Source of the DNA: UBA4416 sp040376995
Lineage (GTDB): Bacteria > Bacteroidota > Bacteroidia > B-17B0 > Aurantibacillaceae
DNA: 6,342 nucleotides
Reading direction: 5' to 3'
Assembly: GCA_040376995.1 (NCBI GenBank)
Contig: JBEIPP010000178.1
Span: 1 to 6,342 of the forward strand
The notes beneath the pieces are model-generated. The model was not told the origin of the DNA and searched no databases. It saw only the letters and a program-made list of their open reading frames with translations. The position numbers and the translations under genes were made by a program. Shown here piece after piece: positions 1 through 5,553 of this stretch. How positions within the stretch are numbered: the stretch's first letter is position 1; each line of letters begins with the position of its first letter.

Positions 1-1
1 G

Positions 2-157
2 GAAAAAATTTATTCATCAACAGAAGCTAATTTTTGTTGGGATGGAAAATATAAAGGAGTTTCTTTAGATCCAGGAGTATTTGTTTACTACTTAAAGGCA
101 ATTTATATAGATAACTCTGAACTAACTAAAAAAGGCAATATTACATTATTACATTAA
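2..157 (+). CDS. C-terminal end of a T9SS type B sorting-domain (gliding-motility-associated CTD) protein, 5' truncated by window edge
   Basis: An open frame enters from the left edge and ends at TAA 155-157, leaving 51 residues. The fragment contains CWDGKYKG, then LDPGVFVYYLKA, and finishes KKGNITLLH. This order (W-D-G-x-Y-x-G, P-x-G-x-Y/F-x-Y, K-G-N-I-T-L near the very end) is the hallmark of the CHU_C/gliding-motility-associated C-terminal domain, the type B signal that sends large adhesins and enzymes through the type IX secretion system to the cell surface. The passenger part lies outside the window, so its function cannot be given. The next gene starts 5 nt downstream and is a PorP/SprF homologue. 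That pairing is common for type B cargo and supports the call. The family assignment rests on motif recognition only. Confidence 0.85.
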   Translation, partial: EKIYSSTEANFCWDGKYKGVSLDPGVFVYYLKAIYIDNSELTKKGNITLLH

Positions 158-162
158 TTAAA

Positions 163-282
163 ATGAAAATTTATAAATCACTATATATTATTTTTGGAAT
201 AATTTTAACGAATCATTCCTTCGCACAAGACTTTCATTTTTCTCAGTATAATGAAAATCCTTCTTTAGACGTATCCATTTAA
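163..282 (+). pseudogene. PorP/SprF-like T9SS outer-membrane protein, truncated after about 35 codons by an IS insertion
   Basis: An ATG at 163, 5 nt after the preceding stop, opens a 39-codon frame. Residues 1-22 form a signal peptide (MKIYKSLYIIFGIILTNHSF then AQ). They are followed by DFHFSQYNENPSL, which matches the conserved mature N-terminus of PorP/SprF proteins (typically QDPHFSQ...NP..LNPA). Family members are about 300-350 residues long outer-membrane beta-barrels; SprF in Flavobacterium johnsoniae is required for delivery of the type B cargo SprB. Here the similarity stops at Leu35, and the frame then runs into the left terminal repeat of the IS and reaches TAA at 280-282. Only about 105 coding bases are native. 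No continuation of the gene is recognisable on the far side of the IS, so the gene is almost certainly inactive. What I infer, rather than see, is that it was the dedicated partner of the upstream protein. Confidence 0.82.
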
Positions 283-290
283 ATACTTAT
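271..290 (+). repeat. Left terminal inverted repeat of the IS1595-family element
   Basis: The sequence gtatccatttaaatacttat is mirrored at 1202-1221, whose reverse complement is gtatccatttagttacttat. Eleven outer bases match, two differ, and the next seven match. These are the presumed transposase binding and cleavage ends. The first bases also supply the artificial last codons and the stop of the truncated porP. Confidence 0.85.
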
Positions 291-314
291 CTTGTGAGAA
301 TAAATTAAACTCAA

Positions 315-1213
315 ATGGAAAAGCACACAGGACAAGGGATTATCGAATATTTTGATAGGTTTAAAACAGATTTAGATTGCCTATCTTTTTAGCCACTATA
401 AAATGGGAGAAAGGCTTCGGGTGTTCAAAATGTAAGCATACAAAATTTACAATACGAAAATCAAATTTAGCTAGAGACTGTAATAGATGTCATCATATTG
501 AAAGTCCTACTGCCGGCACGATGTTTCATAAGGTAAAATTCGGCATCAGGAAAGCCTTTACGATTGTGTTTGAGATGAGTGCAACAACTAAAAGTATATC
601 CTCAAGCCAAATGGCAAAACGATTAAACATTAGAAGCACTACCGCTTGGCTATTCATGCATAAAGTTCGTATTTCTATGAAAAGTAGTGAGCGTTTTCCA
701 ATTACAGGAACGGTTATCGTGGATGAGTTTGTATTTGGCGGCAAAGAAGATTTGAAGCCAGGAAGAAGCTCTAACACTAAGAAAAAGAAAATTGTTGCTG
801 CGGTTGAGATTAATGAAAAAGGCGGAGTTAAAAGAGCGTACTTTAAAAGTATCCCCGATTATTCATCCTCATCATTAGAAACGATATTTGATGCACACAT
901 CTCTACTGATGCAAAGGTAGAAACCGATAAGTGGTCGGGCTATATGCCATTAAAAAAAACGTATACTATCAATCAAACAAAGAGTAATAAGGGGTCTACC
1001 TTTTTTGAAATGAATACAATCGTCCATCAAACAAAGTCATGGTTAAGAAGCACATTTTCATGGATGCATGAGGGGCATATCGAAAAATACTTAGATGAAT
1101 ATAGTTATCGACTTAATAGATCCCAGAACAAGGATACAATATTTGACAACCTAATTAATAGAGTTGTAAATGCTAAACATCTAAGTTACAGAGATATTAT
1201 AATAAGTAACTAA
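315..1213 (+). pseudogene. IS1595-family (ISXO2-like) transposase, interrupted by an apparent -1 frameshift
   Basis: This DDE/N-type transposase mobilises the surrounding IS. The natural start is probably ATG 315: that frame reads MEKHTGQGIIEYFDRF then KTDLDCLSF and stops at TAG 390-392. Family proteins begin with this kind of 'IIEYF..F....DC..YL..I.W' segment, and it continues without a gap in the -1 frame as LATIKWEKGFGCSKC. Joined, the product would be about 300 residues, usual for the family. In the downstream frame (counted from TTG 377, 278 residues) there is a zinc-ribbon CxxC...CxxC (Cys16, Cys19, Cys35, Cys38). A helix-turn-helix-like stretch follows (about 76-98), then the first catalytic Asp in VDEFVFGG (Asp116), the second in TDKWSGY (Asp184), and the HEGHIEKYLDEYSYRLNR block (231-248) holding the third. 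The joint lies at a run of five T (386-390), where one more T would restore the frame. It could be a disabling mutation, a sequencing error or productive slippage. A TTG start at 377 is an alternative but would lose the conserved N-terminus. Confidence 0.85.
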
Positions 1214-1221
1214 ATGGATAC
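1202..1221 (-). repeat. Right terminal inverted repeat of the IS1595-family element
   Basis: This is the partner of the repeat at 271-290 (18 of 20 matches). The transposase stop codon (1211-1213) lies inside it, a compact arrangement seen in many insertion sequences. Confidence 0.85.
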
Positions 1222-1303
1222 CTCTATAAAGTTTTATAACAACAATTATAGGCTAAAAATCAAAGATACTTTTTTTCTAAATATGTAAAAAATTACTATT
1301 TTA
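1222..1303. other. Short AT-rich non-coding stretch to the right of the IS
   Basis: No gene is seen. If the IS had simply inserted, the remainder of porP should begin here, but none of the three + frames gives PorP-like sequence; the longest gives about 20 residues before a stop. A small AT-only palindrome (tataaa, gt, tttata at 1225-1238) is present and has no clear role. Confidence 0.5.
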
Positions 1304-1472
1304 AACCCACATTATGCATTAGGAATCGTAATGAGAGTTGAAAGCTTAATAAAACAGACACTTTTTTGACTCAAGCATAGTAACCACTATGATGAAGGAG
1401 AAAAAGTGGCAAAGCGTTCTGTTTTGAAGAGGTTTCAGCTCGTAATAGATTTTCTAATGCGTAATCTGGGTT
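1304..1472. mobile_element. MITE-like or internally deleted IS remnant, 169 bp, with 22-bp imperfect inverted ends
   Basis: Positions 1304-1325 (aacccacattatgcattagg then aa) and the reverse complement of 1451-1472 (aacccagattacgcattaga then aa) match at 19 of 22 positions. The ends enclose a short body with no complete gene. A frame running through the right half ends with a stop codon overlapping the right repeat (see the entry at 1370). This is how many IS transposase genes end, so the piece is best read as an IS that lost most of its interior. A single A flanks each end, and no longer target duplication is visible. I cannot assign the IS family. Confidence 0.55.
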
Positions 1473-1474
1473 AA
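1370..1474 (+). pseudogene. Possible 34-codon C-terminal remnant of a transposase inside the 169-bp repeat element
   Basis: Between a TGA at 1367-1369 and a TAA at 1472-1474, one + frame encodes 34 residues, including HSNHYDEGEKVAKRS and LVIDFLMRNLG. It is Lys/Arg-rich and ends exactly on the right inverted repeat. There is no credible start codon context and no catalytic motif. The position, not the sequence, is the reason to suspect a transposase tail. It may be chance. Confidence 0.3.
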
Positions 1475-1693
1475 ACCCAATTTAAATAAAGTTAAGAAAC
1501 CACCTAAAGAAAATTTATTTACCAAACATAATTTTGGCGAACAACAAAAAATGTGACCTATAAACAAAAGGCTAAAGCCAATATATTGCACGAAATTTAA
1601 AACTTTCGGACGTCTTTGATTTTAGGTATAGAATCGAACATTAAATTAGTATTAATAAATAATTTCTTATCCTGAATGAACCCACGTAAATTA
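1473..1693. other. Non-coding region between the repeat element and the end of the SGNH hydrolase gene
   Basis: There is no open frame of note on either strand. It holds a short palindrome at 1467-1479 (tgggtt, a, aaccca) overlapping the end of the repeat element. A tiny ggct/agcc stem at 1570-1579 is followed, on the - strand, by a T-run. The region lies downstream of the - strand operon, so it should contain that operon's transcript end, but I see no strong terminator. Confidence 0.5.
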
Positions 1694-3772
1694 TTAATCA
1701 CTTTGCTTAAAGAAACGACCTGAAAACTTATTTCCTTTTTCAGTTGTTACTTCTATATAGTATATACCTGACAATATTAATGAGGAATTTATTGTCATAC
1801 CAAAGCTTGCGTTTACTTGTTTATGTGTTAAACATCTACCTTGCAAATCGATAATTCTGTATCCGATTATACGTTCATAGTTCAGTAAAATATTTAATTC
1901 ATCTTTGGCAGGGTTAGGATATATAGAAAGTTTACTTTCTATATATTCCATAGTTGACACTGATGTGATTTTTTGTTTTGCGATAAATTTAACTTGGAAG
2001 TTTGGTTGAGTTGGATGGTTTGTTGATATATTGAGGATTGCTTCCTGGGAAAGCGAATCAGCAAATTTCATATTTAATAGAACAGGAATCGAAACGCTAT
2101 TTTTTTGTTTAATTATTTGAGATTTGCCCACCACTGAGAAAAAAACAGTATCACCAGTTAAGAAGATCGAGTTAATTTTTAATGGAATATTACCCGTGTT
2201 TTTAAGCTGGATAACGGATTCAATTTGTTGTCCTAAAGAAAGATTTCCCAAATCCACTATCGCTTCATGTTGCAAAATCACACTCTTTCTACTCACTTCA
2301 TAATTCAAGTTTTGAGCAATTCCATTTCCAAAAAGCCTCAGAAAGTAATCACCAGAGTAATTGTCATTTGTTACAAGTTTTAATTGAGAAGATGCTAATC
2401 CGCTCGCAGAGGGATGAAATCGAATAGTAAGTATTGCCTTACTCGCTGCATTTATCGTATCGTTTTCCAATACATACGACCAGCTGTTATTGCCACTAAG
2501 CACAACCTGATTAATTGCCAGGGGTAATATTCCATAATTGTAAAGATAAAATGTTCTCGACACGGTATCTCCCACTATTGTACTTGGAAACATAAGGCTG
2601 TCGTTGCTGGCTAAAGTTGTTTCTAAATCATTAGTTCCTAGGGAATTAACGGATATTAAGGAACCGTCAATTCGAATAGTTTTAGTTACGCTATCTTTAA
2701 AACTGCCATTTTTGTATGTGGCAAATAGCTTTACAGTATAAACGCCCGGTGAATTGAATTTATGGTTAGGATTTACCTCATCCGAAAAGCTGCCGTCTCC
2801 AAAACTCCAACGGTACTTGTAACGGTTGAAATTCTGATAACAGTAACTGGAACTAAATGTAAAGTAAAGTTTGTTAGACTCGTTCTTGAAAGCAAATGTT
2901 TGAGTTGCTGCATCATAACCATTTACAACAAAATCAGGTGCGGGATCATAAAAGCCTACATTCCACTTTTTAAGATTGCTATGGATTATCTGATTAACTG
3001 CTAACCTGATGTTGGAAGCAACTGTGTTTGAAAGACCCGGATTATAGGTTATTCCCAGGGGTGATTTCCTAAAAAGCGTATTATAGAATGTGCATGCGGC
3101 CAAATAGGAACCTGCCATAGAAGGATGCGACCCATCACTATCATATAGTTCAATTTCTGGATGATTGGTGCGCACATATCGCCACACAGCGCCAACAGCA
3201 GCTAAAGGAAGTTGCTCATTATACGACATGTTTGGGCCTCCCATTTGCATATAATTTTGTTGCAGCAACGAATCCATACCCTTATAGGTGCAATAGTAAC
3301 CGGCCTTAGGAAACTGGGCACACAGTGAAGGCTCGCCATTTTTTCTTCCCCAGGTCATATAAAGCATCGGCATTGCACCTTCTTGGTCAATCGGGATCTT
3401 AAGGTCCTGAACACTTTGAATGTTGTTTGGCTCGAAACTGTTGGGGGAAATAATGGAAGGTTCATTGCAAACCGCTGCACCCATTACGCTCTGCTGTTGT
3501 ATAATAACATAGTCCCATTGCGGATCAGCCATCATATCCAAACTCACCTGATCGTTTAAGTGATTGTTAAATGTATACCCTCCAGGAGAATTATTGTTGT
3601 AAATCAAGGTATCACCCACTGATGAAGCCACATTCTTTATTAGGAGTGGGAGATTATTGGCCGTAACATAACTATTACCAAGAAACAAGACACGAATTTT
3701 TGTTGGCGGTTGTGCAATGGATTTGGTTTGAAATGCCACTGCGACTAAAATTATGAATATATAACGTATCAT
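1694..3772 (-). CDS. Secreted SGNH/GDSL-type hydrolase with PKD, choice-of-anchor-D-like segments and T9SS type A sorting domain
   Basis: This 692-residue multidomain surface or extracellular protein has a signal peptide at 1-21 (ends SIAQ). An SGNH hydrolase domain follows at about 25-270. Its block I is FLGNSY with the probable nucleophile Ser34. A Gly pair lies in SPGGYTF (64-65), VIIQQQS is at 89-95, TWGRKNG at 140-146, and block V DGSHPS gives the Asp213/His216 pair. This family hydrolyses esters, often on carbohydrates; the substrate cannot be read from the sequence. A PKD domain (about 296-369, core WSFGDGSF) comes next. Two immunoglobulin-like segments of the choice-of-anchor-D/ASH type follow (about 396-484 and 498-600). 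The final 80 residues form a T9SS type A sorting domain, with YPNP at 618-621, then IIDLQGR and SGIYYIEV. The ATG at 3770-3772 directly precedes the signal peptide and lies 12 nt after the stop of the upstream gene, which indicates co-transcription. No frame damage is seen. Confidence 0.88.
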   Translation of the reverse strand: MIRYIFIILVAVAFQTKSIAQPPTKIRVLFLGNSYVTANNLPLLIKNVASSVGDTLIYNNNSPGGYTFNNHLNDQVSLDMMADPQWDYVIIQQQSVMGAAVCNEPSIISPNSFEPNNIQSVQDLKIPIDQEGAMPMLYMTWGRKNGEPSLCAQFPKAGYYCTYKGMDSLLQQNYMQMGGPNMSYNEQLPLAAVGAVWRYVRTNHPEIELYDSDGSHPSMAGSYLAACTFYNTLFRKSPLGITYNPGLSNTVASNIRLAVNQIIHSNLKKWNVGFYDPAPDFVVNGYDAATQTFAFKNESNKLYFTFSSSYCYQNFNRYKYRWSFGDGSFSDEVNPNHKFNSPGVYTVKLFATYKNGSFKDSVTKTIRIDGSLISVNSLGTNDLETTLASNDSLMFPSTIVGDTVSRTFYLYNYGILPLAINQVVLSGNNSWSYVLENDTINAASKAILTIRFHPSASGLASSQLKLVTNDNYSGDYFLRLFGNGIAQNLNYEVSRKSVILQHEAIVDLGNLSLGQQIESVIQLKNTGNIPLKINSIFLTGDTVFFSVVGKSQIIKQKNSVSIPVLLNMKFADSLSQEAILNISTNHPTQPNFQVKFIAKQKITSVSTMEYIESKLSIYPNPAKDELNILLNYERIIGYRIIDLQGRCLTHKQVNASFGMTINSSLILSGIYYIEVTTEKGNKFSGRFFKQSD

Positions 3773-3784
3773 CTGGATTGTATT

Positions 3785-5281
3785 TTAAGGATTTAATTTT
3801 AGTTTAAGAAGAAAAATTGAATTACGTACATAATCAAAAAAGACAGGATCAGAAACCATGCTGGTATTGATGAGTTTTACCGTATTCAACCCCGGATCGT
3901 AATCACAATCATCGGCATGGCTGAAGGTGCCAACCACAATCAAGTTGCCCGATCGGTCAACAGTCCAGTCGCCAACACGCTCATCTCCCACACCACCAAA
4001 ATGAGTCAGGGAAATCAGGTTGTCGTAATCATCGCTATTAGTTACTACAAAATCTGATACACCCCTTGCCAAAAAAGTGCTAGTTCCTGATTTACCTTCA
4101 TAGTAATAGCGCAACGAATCATTGGTATTATTCATGTCTCCAACAGAGTTTGTACCAAGTAATGTTGTTGCTGCCACAGATCCGCTGCGGTTGTAATTTT
4201 TACGCACAAAAATACTCACTGTGTGGGCATGCAGAAACAGCCCTGCTGTATCAAATTCTGCGACAAAGCCAGGGAAATCTGCTGAACCAGAAACAAAAAA
4301 GGAGTCGATACCCGGATCAACATCGATCTGCTGCTGGTAGGGTAAATAGCCAGTAGCCTTTAAGCGATTTTTATAAAGGCTAATATCCGCGTTGATGAAA
4401 GGCTTAGTCCACAAGCGTGTGCCGTTTGCAGCATACTTTACCAACCATGTTTGGTTTGTTTGGCAGATAGATTTGGAATGAGATAACATACAATAGATTA
4501 CTCCATTATCATCCACATCAAATGAAATAATTCCACCACCACCAAAATTTTCGCCTGAATTAAATTCATTATATTCCAAACCTGAAGTAAGTCGTGTATC
4601 AATGGTCATATCTAAATCCAAATTAAGACTGTAGCGGTAAACCCTATATTGATCTTTTACATAAAAATGAGTAGCTGTAATTTCATAAACATTTTCGAGG
4701 ATAGTGGAAGAGCTGCGTCCGGCTAGGAAAATAGGAAGCATAGTTGCTTTAACAAAATTGCCCTTATCCGTGAGCTTCACAAGATAATATTTACCTGCTT
4801 GCCCGGTGATTACTCCTACACCAGGATCTAAATCAGCCTGTCCGCCCTCTAACCAAAAAGTCATGTAAATATTTCCTGCATTATCAGTTCGAACGAAAGT
4901 ATTCTCAAACATGTGTCCTAGCATTGCAAAAGTTGGATTACCTAAGCCATAAAAATTTTTTACAAATAGAAAATTACCAGCACTGTCGTACTTGGCTAGA
5001 AACATTACATTCTTATGGTTTGCTGGAGGAATCATCCAAACGCCATTACCAAAATCAGTAGAGTCAGAATAAAACCCAGTTACCAAAATATTATTATTAG
5101 CATCCGTTGTTACAGAGTGCCCTTTTCTTGAAATATTATTAAGAGCTTCTGGTCCAGGCCTAAGTGTTCGAGTAATATCAAAACCACCACCTAGTTGTTT
5201 AACCCATTGAAGACTGATTTGTGCATTAATTGAAAATGCAGAGGCTGCCAGTATCAGAGTAAAAAGTCTTGTTTTTTTCAT
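3785..5281 (-). CDS. Secreted SBBP-like beta-propeller repeat protein lacking a sorting domain
   Basis: This 498-residue protein begins with a clear signal peptide (1-21, MKKTRLFTLILAASAFSINA then Q). The mature part carries degenerate repeats of the SBBP/beta-propeller kind. Each has an aspartate-rich turn followed by a 'G-N-hydrophobic' strand and often a D-P-G turn: TTDANNNILVTGFYSDSTDFG at about 58-78 (split TTDANNNILV / TGFYSDSTDFG), RTDNAGNIYMTFW then DLDPG (131-154), FDVDDNGVIYCML (254-266), DVDPGIDSFFVSGS (320-333) and VDRSGNLIVVGTF then DYDPG (441-464). It ends in FLLKLKLNP with no T9SS C-terminal domain, although long SBBP proteins in Bacteroidota commonly carry one. It may therefore stay in the periplasm or outer membrane, or act with the hydrolase encoded 12 nt downstream. 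The biochemical function is unknown. The ATG at 5279-5281 is chosen because it starts the signal peptide; no Shine-Dalgarno sequence is evident, which is usual in this phylum. Confidence 0.82.
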   Translation of the reverse strand: MKKTRLFTLILAASAFSINAQISLQWVKQLGGGFDITRTLRPGPEALNNISRKGHSVTTDANNNILVTGFYSDSTDFGNGVWMIPPANHKNVMFLAKYDSAGNFLFVKNFYGLGNPTFAMLGHMFENTFVRTDNAGNIYMTFWLEGGQADLDPGVGVITGQAGKYYLVKLTDKGNFVKATMLPIFLAGRSSSTILENVYEITATHFYVKDQYRVYRYSLNLDLDMTIDTRLTSGLEYNEFNSGENFGGGGIISFDVDDNGVIYCMLSHSKSICQTNQTWLVKYAANGTRLWTKPFINADISLYKNRLKATGYLPYQQQIDVDPGIDSFFVSGSADFPGFVAEFDTAGLFLHAHTVSIFVRKNYNRSGSVAATTLLGTNSVGDMNNTNDSLRYYYEGKSGTSTFLARGVSDFVVTNSDDYDNLISLTHFGGVGDERVGDWTVDRSGNLIVVGTFSHADDCDYDPGLNTVKLINTSMVSDPVFFDYVRNSIFLLKLKLNP

Positions 5282-5332
5282 ATTCTTTAGGAGGGTTCTA
5301 TTTTTTTAGAGATTTGAATAAAAATCGCAGAA

Positions 5333-5365
5333 CAAATATACGATTTTTTGTAATCTGTGTTTCAA
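5333..5365 (-). promoter_or_regulatory. Candidate Bacteroidota-type promoter for the SBBP-hydrolase operon
   Basis: Read on the - strand, tatatttg (5333-5340) fits the -7 consensus TAnnTTTG. A TTG (5363-5365) stands 22 nt upstream as a -33 element, at the long end of the usual spacing. It lies about 50 nt before the start codon at 5281, in an otherwise empty AT-rich gap, which suits a role as the operon promoter. This rests on consensus matching only. Confidence 0.5.
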
Positions 5366-5419
5366 AAATACGCTATTTTTTTCTTAATTCTAAATGATTT
5401 TCTATCTATCTAACAGTGT

Positions 5420-5553
5420 ATTTAATTTTTGGTGGGTTCTAAAAACAGGCTAGCTTGCCGAGCAAGATTTAATGCAACAGCACCTAAAACTTATGCAGAC
5501 ATCAAAGCCTTAGCTTTATTGCAACTAATAACGGTAAACACCAAAAATTAAAT
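5420..5553. repeat. 134-bp segment bounded by perfect 15-bp inverted repeats, adjacent to the dnaB stop
   Basis: The arms are atttaatttttggtg (5420-5434) and caccaaaaattaaat (5539-5553), exact reverse complements, about 104 nt apart. Two small hairpins lie inside: cttgc/gcaag (5454-5466) and aaagc/gcttt (5504-5517). The right arm begins on the base next to the dnaB stop codon. As RNA downstream of dnaB this could fold into a long closed stem with two internal hairpins. As DNA it resembles a MITE. A - strand frame through the segment is open except for one TAA and ends at a stop within the left arm. It may be a dispersed repeat, a transcript end for dnaB, or both. Confidence 0.6.

Larger units (their letters stand above)
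271..1221 (+). mobile_element. IS1595-family (ISXO2-like) insertion sequence, about 951 bp
   Basis: The element is defined by terminal inverted repeats at 271-290 and 1202-1221 that match at 18 of 20 positions, and by an ISXO2-like transposase gene filling the interior. The size fits the family (roughly 0.7-1.1 kb). It sits inside a PorP/SprF gene. The repeat similarity may continue 2-3 bases outward (GAC before the left end, GAG before the right end when read inward), so the true ends could be 268 and 1224. IS1595 elements normally make 8-bp target duplications. The flanking octamers here (ctttagac and ctctataa) agree at only 5 of 8 positions, and no other boundary gives a better match. This suggests a rearrangement after insertion. 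Confidence 0.85.

Noticed and set aside
526..777. 83-residue open frame on the - strand inside the transposase
   Set aside because: It lies wholly opposite the conserved transposase core and shows no recognisable motif; it is a shadow frame.
1225..1238. tataaa-gt-tttata palindrome beside the IS right end
   Set aside because: It is composed almost only of A and T in an AT-rich gap, so it is easily expected by chance and not tied to any gene.
1568..1582. ggct/agcc mini-hairpin with a T-run on the - strand as a terminator for the operon
   Set aside because: The stem is only 3-4 bp with a 2-4 nt loop, too weak to call, and it lies more than 100 nt past the stop codon.
1614..1656. Tiny - strand frame MFDSIPKIKDVRKF downstream of the hydrolase
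   Set aside because: It has fourteen codons, with no ribosome site or sign of conservation visible; not reported as a gene.
2762..3004. 80-residue + frame inside the SGNH hydrolase gene
   Set aside because: It overlaps the PKD and linker coding region on the opposite strand, with no motif, promoter or ribosome site; it is a shadow frame.
4150..4356. 68-residue + frame inside the SBBP-like gene
   Set aside because: It is opposite an intact secreted-protein gene with clear repeats and its composition is unremarkable; it is a shadow frame.
5401..5412. Three tandem tcta units upstream of the SBBP gene, considered as a phase-variation repeat
   Set aside because: Three copies are too few for slippage-driven variation and the site is about 120 nt from the start codon, upstream of the likely promoter.
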